Shown here piece after piece: positions 1 to 7,983 of a stretch of DNA of 32,823 bases (position 1 is the first letter of the stretch; each line of letters starts with the position of its first letter). The notes beneath the pieces were generated by a model. The model ran no database searches. It had not been told where the DNA came from and was given only the letters and a program-made list of their open reading frames with translations. The stretch comes from Tissierellia bacterium. GTDB lineage: Bacteria; Bacillota; Clostridia; Peptostreptococcales; Acidaminobacteraceae. The translations under genes were made by a program, and so were the position numbers. The stretch spans positions 1-32,823 of the forward strand of contig JAAYOV010000098.1 in NCBI GenBank assembly GCA_012520095.1, written 5' to 3'.

Positions 1-123
1 ATTAAAATGACCGCACCGGCCATCGTAGAGTGCCCTTCATGCCATGAACCGATGGTGATTCATCGCGTGTGTCCCAATTGCGGTGAATACAAAGGCAAAG
101 AAATTATCTCAATGGAAGAATAG
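1..123 (+). CDS. rpmF: 50S ribosomal protein L32, C-terminal part
   Basis: This is the 3' part of a gene whose start lies before the window. The 40 visible codons encode a zinc-ribbon pattern with two CxxC pairs, CPSC and CPNC, separated by about a dozen residues, followed by GEYKGKEI and a TAG stop. This is the usual C-terminus of ribosomal protein L32 of the large subunit. In Bacillota rpmF commonly lies near plsX; here plsX is 5 kb downstream, after an inserted regulatory cassette. A terminator follows directly. I am confident in the family; the N-terminal part cannot be seen. Confidence 0.9.
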   Translation: MKMTAPAIVECPSCHEPMVIHRVCPNCGEYKGKEIISMEE

Positions 124-137
124 AAACACGATAAAGA

Positions 138-164
138 AGAGTCTGAACAATCAGGCTCTTTTTT
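138..164 (+). terminator. Rho-independent terminator after rpmF
   Basis: A 9-bp stem, AGAGTCTGA pairing with TCAGGCTCT (one G-T wobble), has a 4-base loop and runs straight into a T-tract. It lies 14 bases after the rpmF stop and separates it from the kinase operon. Confidence 0.85.
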
Positions 165-190
165 CGTGCAAAGAATATTTTCGAACTCTC

Positions 191-219
191 TTCTCAAGGG
201 GGTGTTTAGGGGCTAAACT
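191..219 (+). promoter_or_regulatory. candidate sigma-A promoter of the kinase operon
   Basis: TTCTCA (191-196), a 17-base spacer and TAAACT (214-219) lie about 30 bases before the kinase start. The hexamers are only partial matches. The string GCTAAACTGA occurs again before plsX (5270-5279) at a similar distance from its start codon, which gives mild support. Confidence 0.35.
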
Positions 220-250
220 GATAAGTAAGTGAGATGTGAAGGGAGTCGGC

Positions 251-2239
251 ATGTTTTCGAATAAGAATTTCCGCAAAATTTTCATATCGCTCCTTATTTT
301 CTCGTTTTTTCTTCTGATCGCTGTAACGGTATTTGCAAGCTGGAGCAACGGCATTTCCTGGTACGACTATCTCCGTTATTCCGGGAGTTTGAGCGCCGAG
401 GAGAGGCGGTACCTGGAAGATCACCCTATTCGTCTTGCCTCAGATATAACGGCTCCACCGATTTCTTATTTTGATGAGGAGAAGGGAAGCTATGACGGGC
501 TGATCGTCGACTATATGAATGCTCTCTCCATTGAACTCGAGAGCTCAATAGAAATTTCCATGTACCCTTTTTATGATCTTGTCGAAGCGCTGCGAGCCGG
601 AAAAGTAGACGCTGTCGATATGTTTCCGAGCGCATCGCGCGCGGCCGAGTTTGACCTGACTCTTCCTATGTACAAGCTGAAGACGCTTTTGATCTATCCC
701 TCCGGCATAGAGGGAAGTTTTCGAACCAATCTGGCGGGAAAGAAGATTGTCGTGCCAAAAGGCGATCTGGCCAATGAATTTGTCGCAGGACTCTATGCCG
801 GAACCGATCTGGATCCACCGGAACTCATCACCGTCAACAGCACGCATGCTGTCTTTGAGACTCTTCTGGAAGGAGGGGCGCAGATCGGTATCGGAGATGA
901 AGCGGTCATTTATTCTTTCTGGAAGGAGTTTGACGAGGTATCAGGAGGGAAGTATCGCTTGGAAACTCTTTATGAGAAGGATGTTGTATTTGGTATTAAA
1001 AAGGGAAATCCGCTCCTGCTCTCGATTCTGAATAAAGGAATATTGCAGCTGAAGAGGAAAGAAATCCTCGACAAGGCGCAACAGAAGTGGTTCGGCCTCT
1101 CTCAGTCCATCCAAGGAGAAAAGCCGCCTGTCGATTTGATCGTGGCAGGCGTAATCGGCATTATTATCATTTCCATCGCCTCCTATCTTTGGAACTATTC
1201 GCTGAAGCAACGTGTTGAAGAGACAACGGCAGATCTCCTCAGTATGCAGAGCAACCTTAGACAAATCATGGATCACTTGGGGACGGCTCTTATCATCTGC
1301 GATGAAGACGGTCTGATCGTGGAGTCCAATACCACTACGAGTCGACTTCTGGATCAGCCAAAGGCAGTTTACTTGGGTGCACACTATCGGAGTTTTGAGC
1401 CCCTTCGCGCGCTTTTGTCATCTGCCTGGGAGGAAGAAGAATCCACCGGAAAAGTAGAGCATAGAGGAAAGAAGTTCAGCGTCACAAAGCGCCTGTTCTT
1501 TCAAGAACAGCAGTGGAGAAACTTATTCATCATTGAGGATATAGGTGAGAGAGAACTTCTGGAAGAAAGACTCCGCCAGGAGTCAAAAATGATTGCCATC
1601 GGACAACTGTCGGCGGGGTTTGCTCATGAGATCCGAAACCCCTTGGGAATAATACGAAACGGATTATTTTTGCTAAAGAAGAAAGAGCAGGGCTCCATTA
1701 TAGATTTGATGGAAGAGTCGATGAACCGAATCAATTCGTTAATCTCTCATATGCTCGATATCTCCCGCGTCAATCACGATGAAATGCGTTCTACTGATGT
1801 AGTCGATCTCATTGACAGTCTATTGCTTCTCTATGAGAGTCCGATCAAGTCGCTTGGAATTGAAGTGGATTTTCACTGTTCACAGATACGTCAATGGCCA
1901 TTTTATGTCGAGTCTCTTAAAACGATTTTTCTCAATCTCCTCGACAACAGCATCGATGCCTTGGAGAAAGTAGACAGGAAGAGAATCCTGAAGATAAATT
2001 GTGCTTCTGATGAGAGGGGGTACTCTTTTATGATTCATGACAATGGGGTGGGGATACCTGCCGATTCCATAGAATATATCTTCCACCCATTTTACACTTC
2101 AAAACCTGAAAACTCAGGAACGGGGCTCGGGCTATATGTCGCCTATAATGAAGCAAAGAATCTCGGAGGAGATCTGCGGGTCGAGTCCGTTGACGGTGAG
2201 GGAACGCGCTTTATCCTAAAGATAGAAAAGAGGCAATAG
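251..2239 (+). CDS. sensor histidine kinase with extracellular solute-binding (SBP_bac_3-like) domain
   Basis: A membrane sensor kinase of about 662 residues. A hydrophobic segment at residues 10-30 precedes an extracellular domain (about 55-285) that resembles family-3 solute-binding proteins, with a motif such as DAVDMFPSASRAAEFDLTLP. A second membrane helix (about 296-316), a short linker and a PAS-like region (about 335-435) follow. The kinase core has the phospho-acceptor His459 in FAHEIRNP, the N box NLLDNSIDAL, DNGVGIP and GTGLGLYVAY. The architecture is NtrB/AtoS-like with a binding-protein sensor. I prefer ATG 251 because AAGGGAG lies 5 bases upstream; an in-frame GTG at 236 would add five residues. 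The next gene starts on the base after the stop and encodes its probable partner. The ligand is unknown; amino acids or small organic acids are likely for this domain type. Confidence 0.9.
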   Translation: MFSNKNFRKIFISLLIFSFFLLIAVTVFASWSNGISWYDYLRYSGSLSAEERRYLEDHPIRLASDITAPPISYFDEEKGSYDGLIVDYMNALSIELESSIEISMYPFYDLVEALRAGKVDAVDMFPSASRAAEFDLTLPMYKLKTLLIYPSGIEGSFRTNLAGKKIVVPKGDLANEFVAGLYAGTDLDPPELITVNSTHAVFETLLEGGAQIGIGDEAVIYSFWKEFDEVSGGKYRLETLYEKDVVFGIKKGNPLLLSILNKGILQLKRKEILDKAQQKWFGLSQSIQGEKPPVDLIVAGVIGIIIISIASYLWNYSLKQRVEETTADLLSMQSNLRQIMDHLGTALIICDEDGLIVESNTTTSRLLDQPKAVYLGAHYRSFEPLRALLSSAWEEEESTGKVEHRGKKFSVTKRLFFQEQQWRNLFIIEDIGERELLEERLRQESKMIAIGQLSAGFAHEIRNPLGIIRNGLFLLKKKEQGSIIDLMEESMNRINSLISHMLDISRVNHDEMRSTDVVDLIDSLLLLYESPIKSLGIEVDFHCSQIRQWPFYVESLKTIFLNLLDNSIDALEKVDRKRILKINCASDERGYSFMIHDNGVGIPADSIEYIFHPFYTSKPENSGTGLGLYVAYNEAKNLGGDLRVESVDGEGTRFILKIEKRQ

Positions 2240-3592
2240 GTGGATACGTATCCGGTTTTGGTTGTGGATGATTTAAAAGAGTATCGACAGAGCATGGAAA
2301 TGCTCCTTGAGAGCGAAGGCTATCGTGTCTGGCAGGCGGCGGACATTGAAGAAGCAATGGGGATTCTAGCAACGGAGGAGGTCGAGATCATCCTAACGGA
2401 TCTGCTTCTTGGAAGCGAATACGGCATCGATCTGCTCAGCCGGGCCAAAGCGATGAAGCCCGACGTCGAGGTCATAGTCCTGAGCGCCTTTGCTACAGTC
2501 GAGAGTGCGGTTGAGGCGATGAAAAAAGGCGCTTATTCGTATTACATCAAGAGTGAGAATCCGAGCACTTTGTTGAGGGATATTGAGCGCATTCTCGAGA
2601 TGAAGCGCCTGCGCAGAGAGAATCGGGAACTCCGCTCCGGCAAAGTGTTTCTGGAAAGTGAAAATCCGGCATTTCGTCAGTTGATGGAGGTTGTCCATCG
2701 CATCGCGTCGTCATCTCTTTCTGTTCTCATTCTCGGCGAATCCGGAGTGGGCAAAGAGGTCATCGCCCGACATATCCACAACTTGAGTAAGCAAAAAGAG
2801 GGCCCTTTTGTTCCGGTACATTGTCAAATGTATTCAAAGGGGCTGTTGGAGTCGGAACTCTTCGGTCATGAGAAAGGCTCTTTTACCGGGGCCGTTGCGC
2901 GCCATATCGGTAAATTTGAGACGGCAAACGGCGGGACGCTGTTTTTAGATGAGCTCGGAGAAATGGAAGAGTCAGTTCAGGTCAAGCTCTTGCGCGTACT
3001 CGAGGACAAGACAGTATCTCGCATCGGAAGCAGTGAAGCAAAGAAAGTGGATTTCCGGTTGATTTCAGCCACGAACAGCAAAGAAGTTGATGGAAAGATC
3101 CGGGGAGTCAGGGAGGATCTCTTTTATCGACTCAGCGGTATTGTGCTTCGGGTACCGGCGCTGAGAGAGCGGATGGAGGACATTCCTTCACTTGTTCGCT
3201 TTTTTCTACATAGTGCTGCTCAGAAAATGAACAAATCTGTCGATATGATCGAGCCGGATGCGATGGAGCTGCTATGCCGCTATCCCTATCCGGGAAATGT
3301 CCGGGAGTTGCGAAATATCGTAGAGCGCCTGGTGGTGCTCAGTGATCATCAGCAGATCACAAGAGACGATGTTCTCCTCCACGTCCCCTTTCAGACGCAG
3401 CCGCTTAGCTCAGGACTGCGAGAGGCGCGAAGCGCATTTGAGAAGAAGTATATCGCGACGCAATTGGTGAATCAGCGCTATGACCTCGATCAAACGGCGC
3501 AGGCGTTGGGCATCACGAGAAGACAATTAAACAATAAACTTTTGGAATATAATCTGAGAGGATGGTTGGAAAGACGACAGCAGAGGAAATAA
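2240..3592 (+). CDS. NtrC-family sigma-54-dependent response regulator
   Basis: A 450-residue activator with three domains. The receiver domain (1-120) carries Asp10-Asp11, phospho-acceptor Asp54 in ILTDLLLG, Ser82 and Lys104. The AAA+ domain has Walker A GESGVGKE (166-173), the sigma-54 contact loop as GSFTGA (213-218, from the GAFTGA family) and Walker B GTLFLDELGE (about 232-241). The C-terminus has a Fis-type helix-turn-helix, DLDQTAQALGITRRQLNNKL. All elements needed for phosphorylation-controlled activation of RNA polymerase-sigma-54 are intact. The start is a GTG adjacent to the kinase stop. The pair with the upstream kinase is clear from position. Its probable target is the -24/-12 promoter right after this gene. 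Confidence 0.93.
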   Translation: MDTYPVLVVDDLKEYRQSMEMLLESEGYRVWQAADIEEAMGILATEEVEIILTDLLLGSEYGIDLLSRAKAMKPDVEVIVLSAFATVESAVEAMKKGAYSYYIKSENPSTLLRDIERILEMKRLRRENRELRSGKVFLESENPAFRQLMEVVHRIASSSLSVLILGESGVGKEVIARHIHNLSKQKEGPFVPVHCQMYSKGLLESELFGHEKGSFTGAVARHIGKFETANGGTLFLDELGEMEESVQVKLLRVLEDKTVSRIGSSEAKKVDFRLISATNSKEVDGKIRGVREDLFYRLSGIVLRVPALRERMEDIPSLVRFFLHSAAQKMNKSVDMIEPDAMELLCRYPYPGNVRELRNIVERLVVLSDHQQITRDDVLLHVPFQTQPLSSGLREARSAFEKKYIATQLVNQRYDLDQTAQALGITRRQLNNKLLEYNLRGWLERRQQRK

Positions 3593-3593
3593 A

Positions 3594-3636
3594 TTTCCCG
3601 ATATTTCACCTTCCGGGAAAAAAACTTCCTGAAATA
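3594..3636 (+). promoter_or_regulatory. nested inverted repeats, candidate activator binding sites
   Basis: Two interleaved inverted repeats lie 33-75 bases upstream of the -24 element: TTTCCCG (3594-3600) with CGGGAAA (3614-3620), and TATTTCA (3602-3608) with TGAAATA (3630-3636). Their place between the activator gene and its likely promoter fits an upstream activating sequence bound by the Fis-type domain. The first pair, followed by an A-run, is less like a plus-strand terminator because it lacks a T-tract. Confidence 0.45.
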
Positions 3637-3668
3637 GTAAAAACTTACTGGCGTTTGCTTGGAAATGA

Positions 3669-3683
3669 CGGCATCGTTTTTGC
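3669..3683 (+). promoter_or_regulatory. sigma-54 (-24/-12) promoter of the NhaC-type transporter
   Basis: CGGCATCGTTTTTGC has GG at 3670-3671 and GC at 3682-3683, with exactly the 12-base phase of the sigma-54 consensus, and retains GGCA and TTTGC. Transcription would start near 3695, leaving a short leader with AAGGAGG at 3707-3713 before ATG 3721. The neighbouring NtrC-type activator supports the call. Confidence 0.72.
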
Positions 3684-3720
3684 GTAGTTATAGGTAAATA
3701 AATGTTAAGGAGGTTCTTGC

Positions 3721-5142
3721 ATGCAAAGAGAAATACGCTTGTGGGAAGCGCTGGTGCCGGTCATAGGCATGGCGGTCATCATCGTCTATTCCATGGTAGT
3801 ACTTGGGTTGGATCCACACATGCCCATTGTGATCTCGACGATATTGGCAGCGTTTATGGCTCTTAAGGTGGGGATTAGCTGGAGCAGGATACGTGAAGGG
3901 ATGATCAACAGTGTGTTCCGGGCCGTGGAAGCACTCATCATCGTCATGATCGTAGGTATGCTGATCGGTTCTTGGATGCTCAGCGGCACAGTGCCCACCA
4001 TGATTTATTACGGGCTTGATCTCATTTCCCCCAGATTTTTTCTACCGACGGGCGCGATCCTGTGCTCCATCGTTTCGCTGGCTACAGGTTCTTCTTGGAC
4101 ATCCAGCGGTACGATCGGCATTGCACTCATGGGCATTGGAGCAGGGCTTGGAATCAATCCTGCATTGACTGCCGGAATGGTCATTTCCGGAGCCTATTTC
4201 GGGGACAAACTCTCTCCGCTGTCGGACAGCACCAATGTCGCAGCGGCAACTGCCGAAACGGATCTCTACATGCACGTGAAGAGCATGCTCTTTACGACGG
4301 GACCGAGCATGTTGATCGCACTTGTTCTTTACACGATTGTAGGTATGGGCCATAGTGCCGCTTCGGTAGATTTAGGCATGGTCGAGAGCATTCAAACGGC
4401 TCTGGCTGCGGAATTCAACATCACTCCTTGGCTCTTCATTCCTCCACTTATCGTCCTAATTACGGCGGCGATGAAAGTTCCTGCTATTCCCTCACTAATC
4501 GGTGCATCTGCCATCGGAGGCGTCTTTGCAGCAATTTTCCAGGGCTCCAATCTTACGACTATCCTGAACGTATATCTTGACGGGTTTGAAACGAGTACAG
4601 GGCTGGAATTGGTGGATCGTCTATTGAACAGAGGAGGCGTCAACGGGATGATGTGGACGATCTCGCTGATCATCTTTGCCCTATGTTTTGGGGGGATTCT
4701 GGAGGAGTCCGGCTTTACCGAGGTGATCTTGCAGCGAGTGATCAACCGATTTGTCAAAAACACCGGAAGCCTTGTTGCGACGACCATCGTCACAGGCATT
4801 GCGTCGGATTTTGTGTTGACAGATCAGTATCTTGCCCTTATCATCCCCGGAAGGATGTTGTACAAGAAGTATGATGAAATGGGGCTGGAGCGGTATTATC
4901 TCTCCCGGACGCTTGAGGATGGAGGGACACTATGGTCGCCGTTGTTTCCGTGGAACGGCTGCGGAGCTTATCAGGCGGCGACACTGGGGGTGCCGACCTT
5001 TAGCTACCTCCCGTACGCTTTCCTCAACCTTGTAAATCCGTTAGTTTCTATCGCCATGGCATATTTGGGTATTGCCGTCTTCCGCGTCGGAAAATCCGAT
5101 CCGGTAAAAGGAAAGGTGGAAGAAACACCCTCAGAAGCCTGA
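3721..5142 (+). CDS. NhaC-family Na+/H+ (or Na+/organic acid) antiporter
   Basis: A 473-residue polytopic membrane protein with about eleven to twelve hydrophobic segments. It carries the family motif GAYFGDKLSPLSDSTN (about residues 158-173) and a preceding GSSWTSSGTIG stretch, both typical of NhaC-type carriers. Members exchange sodium for protons, and some (MleN) combine this with malate/lactate exchange, so the substrate should not be taken as Na+/H+ alone. It lies directly after a sensor kinase and sigma-54 activator and behind a -24/-12 element, so it is likely induced by an extracellular compound that it also transports or exchanges. The Shine-Dalgarno AAGGAGG is excellent and a strong terminator follows, so it is a single-gene transcript. 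Confidence 0.88.
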   Translation: MQREIRLWEALVPVIGMAVIIVYSMVVLGLDPHMPIVISTILAAFMALKVGISWSRIREGMINSVFRAVEALIIVMIVGMLIGSWMLSGTVPTMIYYGLDLISPRFFLPTGAILCSIVSLATGSSWTSSGTIGIALMGIGAGLGINPALTAGMVISGAYFGDKLSPLSDSTNVAAATAETDLYMHVKSMLFTTGPSMLIALVLYTIVGMGHSAASVDLGMVESIQTALAAEFNITPWLFIPPLIVLITAAMKVPAIPSLIGASAIGGVFAAIFQGSNLTTILNVYLDGFETSTGLELVDRLLNRGGVNGMMWTISLIIFALCFGGILEESGFTEVILQRVINRFVKNTGSLVATTIVTGIASDFVLTDQYLALIIPGRMLYKKYDEMGLERYYLSRTLEDGGTLWSPLFPWNGCGAYQAATLGVPTFSYLPYAFLNLVNPLVSIAMAYLGIAVFRVGKSDPVKGKVEETPSEA

Positions 5143-5178
5143 TCTCAATTAAGAACAACTCAGGTTGTGATGGAAAGA

Positions 5179-5221
5179 AGAATGTCTAAAGAAGGGTAGA
5201 ACCTTCGGGCATTCTTTTTTT
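5179..5221 (+). terminator. Rho-independent terminator after the antiporter gene
   Basis: AGAATGTCT pairs with GGGCATTCT (with G-T pairs), and GAAGG pairs with CCTTC inside it. A run of T follows directly. It separates the sigma-54 unit from plsX. Confidence 0.85.
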
Positions 5222-5247
5222 GTTCTTTCGAGGAGATGAGGAGTGTA

Positions 5248-5277
5248 TTCCACTGAACCTCCATTTTGTGCTAAACT
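5248..5277 (+). promoter_or_regulatory. candidate promoter of the plsX operon
   Basis: TTCCAC (5248-5253), 18 bases, then TAAACT (5272-5277). This is a weak match, but it shares GCTAAACTGA with the sequence before the kinase gene and lies between a terminator and the plsX start. No FapR-type operator was recognised. Confidence 0.35.
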
Positions 5278-5302
5278 GAACAGGATATAGAAGGAGGAAA
5301 TC

Positions 5303-6280
5303 ATGCCGATCGGAATCGATGCAATGGGCGGAGATCACGCTCCGGAAGAAATTGTAAAGGGTGCCCTGAGTGTTCTTGAAGAGATAGGAGACACACTCTG
5401 GCTCTATGGAGATGAAAGGCAGCTTCGTCCGCTCGTAGGAGATGCGCCGGTGGTGATTGTGCCCTGTACGCAGATCGTCCTGGGCGATGATGCACCGGTA
5501 GAAGCTGTGCGGAATAAAAAAGACTCACCTCTTGTGCGAGGTATGCGGGATTTAAAAGCGGGAAAGATCTCCGGCTTTTTAAGCGCGGGCAACACCGGAG
5601 CTCTTCTTGCAGGGGGGACCCTGATTGCAGGAAGAATTAAAGGAGTTGCAAGACCGTGTATCACGAGCGTATATCCGACTCGCAGAGGGATGAGCGTTCT
5701 GTGTGATGCAGGAGCCAATGCGGACTGTACGCCAATTCATCTGCGCGATTTTGCTCTGATGAGCTCCTTTTATGCTCAAGAAGTGATCGGGATTGACAAT
5801 CCTCGCGTGGGAATCGTCAATATCGGAGAAGAACAGGGCAAAGGCAATGAGCTTGTAAGAGAGGCTTATCCCCTCATGGAAGAAGCCAACATTCATTTTA
5901 TAGGCAGCGTCGAAGGGAGAGAAATCCCGCATGGAGCCGCCGATGTCTATGTGAGCGACGGCTTTACCGGGAATGTCATCCTGAAACTGACAGAAGGCAT
6001 GGCTTCTTTTATTCTTTCGGAAGTGAAAGAGGCGATCATGGGCACGACCCTGAGTAAGCTAGGGGGGCTGATGATCAAAGGAGAGCTGAAAAAAGTCTTA
6101 AGCAGAATGGATTATCGTGAATATGGAGGGGCGCCGCTTTTGGGGCTGAAAGGCTGTGTCGTTAAAGCGCACGGCAGCAGCGATGCTCGAGCGTTCAGTA
6201 ATGCTCTTCGTTATCTAAAAAAATACATCGATTCTTCTATTGTGGAAAAAATTGCTGAAGAACTCAACAGCGGACAGTAA
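5303..6280 (+). CDS. plsX: phosphate acyltransferase PlsX
   Basis: A 325-residue protein of normal length for PlsX, the peripheral membrane enzyme that makes acyl-phosphate from acyl-ACP for phospholipid synthesis by PlsY. It begins with the hallmark IGIDAMGGDHAP and contains LSAGNTGALLAGG, GEEQGKGNEL, VSDGFTGNVILK and the C-terminal GLKGCVVKAHGSSDARA, all conserved family segments. AGAAGGAGG precedes the ATG. It is first in a compact run with rnc, a radical SAM gene, smc and ftsY. The acpP gene that often separates plsX and rnc in clostridia is missing here. Confidence 0.96.
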   Translation: MPIGIDAMGGDHAPEEIVKGALSVLEEIGDTLWLYGDERQLRPLVGDAPVVIVPCTQIVLGDDAPVEAVRNKKDSPLVRGMRDLKAGKISGFLSAGNTGALLAGGTLIAGRIKGVARPCITSVYPTRRGMSVLCDAGANADCTPIHLRDFALMSSFYAQEVIGIDNPRVGIVNIGEEQGKGNELVREAYPLMEEANIHFIGSVEGREIPHGAADVYVSDGFTGNVILKLTEGMASFILSEVKEAIMGTTLSKLGGLMIKGELKKVLSRMDYREYGGAPLLGLKGCVVKAHGSSDARAFSNALRYLKKYIDSSIVEKIAEELNSGQ

Positions 6281-6289
6281 GGAAGTATT

Positions 6290-6967
6290 TTGTCAATTCA
6301 ATCGTATCTTAAGCGCCTGAAAATTAAATGGCGAAATATTGAACTGTATGAGGAAGCTCTCACCCACAGTTCATATAAAAATGAGCATCCCGATATTGCC
6401 TGGCAACACAATGAACGCTTGGAATTTTTCGGCGATGCTATTTTAGAGTTTGTCATCAGCGAGTATCTCTATGAAGAGATGGGCGATACGTATCGAGAAG
6501 GAGATCTGACAAAGCTTCGTTCTCGCATCGTCAGCGAAGAAGGGCTTCAGAAATTAGCGGGAAAAATCGAGATCGCCCCCATGCTCCGGTTGGGAAAAGG
6601 CGAGGAAAAGGTAGGAGCCAGAGAGCGTCCGTCTACGCTTGCCGACGCGGTCGAGGCTTTTATAGCGGCCATCTACCTTGATCGGGGAATGGCTTTTACG
6701 AAGAAGTTTATTCTGCGCAATTTCCGATCCCACCTGACGGGCGTGCTCGAAGGAGAGAGCCTGTTGGACTATAAGAGCATTCTTCAAGAAAAACTTCAGA
6801 ACCAAGGGAAACGGCGCTTGAGCTACAAGGTGGACTCCGTCACAGGACCGGACCATCAGCGCCACTTCAAGGTGACTTTATATATCGACAATAAACCGGT
6901 TTCTCAGGGAGAAGGCAGTAGCCGCCGGAATGCGGAAAAGGAAGCGGCAAGGAAGGCCCTTGAATGA
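6290..6967 (+). CDS. rnc: ribonuclease III
   Basis: A 225-residue double-strand-specific endoribonuclease that processes rRNA precursors and structured mRNAs. The catalytic domain has the signature NERLEFFGD (41-49), with metal ligands Glu45, Asp49, Asp119 and Glu122. The C-terminal dsRNA-binding domain (about 158-225) ends with GEGSSRRNAEKEAARKALE. The start is TTG at 6290, with AAGGAAG a few bases upstream and only 9 bases after plsX; no better start exists. The last four bases overlap the next gene (ATGA), which suggests translational coupling. Confidence 0.96.
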   Translation: MSIQSYLKRLKIKWRNIELYEEALTHSSYKNEHPDIAWQHNERLEFFGDAILEFVISEYLYEEMGDTYREGDLTKLRSRIVSEEGLQKLAGKIEIAPMLRLGKGEEKVGARERPSTLADAVEAFIAAIYLDRGMAFTKKFILRNFRSHLTGVLEGESLLDYKSILQEKLQNQGKRRLSYKVDSVTGPDHQRHFKVTLYIDNKPVSQGEGSSRRNAEKEAARKALE

Positions 6968-7983
6968 GTCATATTAATATCCCGTTTTTTCTTCCCCATA
7001 TGGGATGCACGCAGCGATGTGTATACTGTGATCAGAATCTTATCGCAAATGAAAAGCTTCCCGCAGAAGAAGAGTTCCGCCGGAAGGTGGAGGCATATCT
7101 TGAGGCGTCAAAGAAGGCAGACTCAATGGAGATTGCCTTTTTTGGAGGGAGCTTTACCGTGCTTCCAAGAGAAGTGCAGAAAAAGTATCTTTCACTGGCA
7201 GCCGAATACGTCGGCAAGGGGGCGATTCGAGGCATCCGCTTTTCCACTCGCCCCGATGCTATTGATCATGAAATCATCAATTTTTTAGAAGAATATCCTG
7301 TGACAACGATAGAACTGGGTGTTCAAAGTGCAGATGAACGGGTGTTGACGGCCTCAAAACGAGGTCATGATCTGGTCGATATTTTAAAATCGACCAGCAT
7401 CGTCAAGCGGCGAGGATACCGGTTGGGGATTCAGATGATGACGGGGCTTCCCGGCGACGACTATGAAAGAAGTGTCTATACGGCTGATAAAATTGCCGCT
7501 CTTAGGCCTCAGTTTGTTCGCATTTATCCTACGCTTGTCCTAAAGGGGACGATCCTTGAGCAGATGATGAATCGAGGCGAATACATTCCCTGGGAGATCG
7601 AGGAGACTCTGGAGCTTGCCGATGTGATCATGAGTATTTTCCTGCGTGAAAACATTCCCGTCATCCGCTTGGGACTGTACAGTGAAAATCCGGACTTTGA
7701 AAGCAATATTGCCGCCGGCCCATATCATCCTGCGCTCAAGAGCCTCGTTCTCTCGCGGATGTACAGAAATCGTCTGGAGGAGCGGCTTGCCGGAAGTGGA
7801 GACATCCATCTAAAAGTGTCTCCTTTTGACGTTTCGACAGCATACGGGCATGGGGGTCAGAATCGTCAGTATTTTATGGAAAAATATGGCAGACGCCTGT
7901 GCGTGAAGTCTGAAGAGACACTGCCGCGCTATTGTTTTGAATATCAGGGGAGACATGTTCCTCTTTACAAGGAGAATTTGTGA
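6964..7983 (+). CDS. radical SAM protein, Elp3-like, between rnc and smc
   Basis: A 339-residue radical SAM enzyme. The cluster motif CTQRCVYC (Cys15, Cys19, Cys22; CxxxCxxC) would hold a [4Fe-4S] centre that cleaves S-adenosylmethionine. FFGGSFT, IELGVQSADERVL and GIQMMTGLPGD are typical of the Elp3/HemN-like branch. The acetyltransferase domain of true Elp3 is missing. Proteins of this type are often found between rnc and smc in clostridia and remain poorly characterised; tRNA modification is a reasonable guess, but nothing here proves it. Start and stop overlap both neighbours by 4 bases. Confidence 0.88.
   Translation: MSHINIPFFLPHMGCTQRCVYCDQNLIANEKLPAEEEFRRKVEAYLEASKKADSMEIAFFGGSFTVLPREVQKKYLSLAAEYVGKGAIRGIRFSTRPDAIDHEIINFLEEYPVTTIELGVQSADERVLTASKRGHDLVDILKSTSIVKRRGYRLGIQMMTGLPGDDYERSVYTADKIAALRPQFVRIYPTLVLKGTILEQMMNRGEYIPWEIEETLELADVIMSIFLRENIPVIRLGLYSENPDFESNIAAGPYHPALKSLVLSRMYRNRLEERLAGSGDIHLKVSPFDVSTAYGHGGQNRQYFMEKYGRRLCVKSEETLPRYCFEYQGRHVPLYKENL

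Noticed and set aside
3594-3620. TTTCCCG/CGGGAAA as a terminator of the regulator gene
   Set aside because: On the plus strand it is followed by A residues, not T; more likely part of the activator-binding region.
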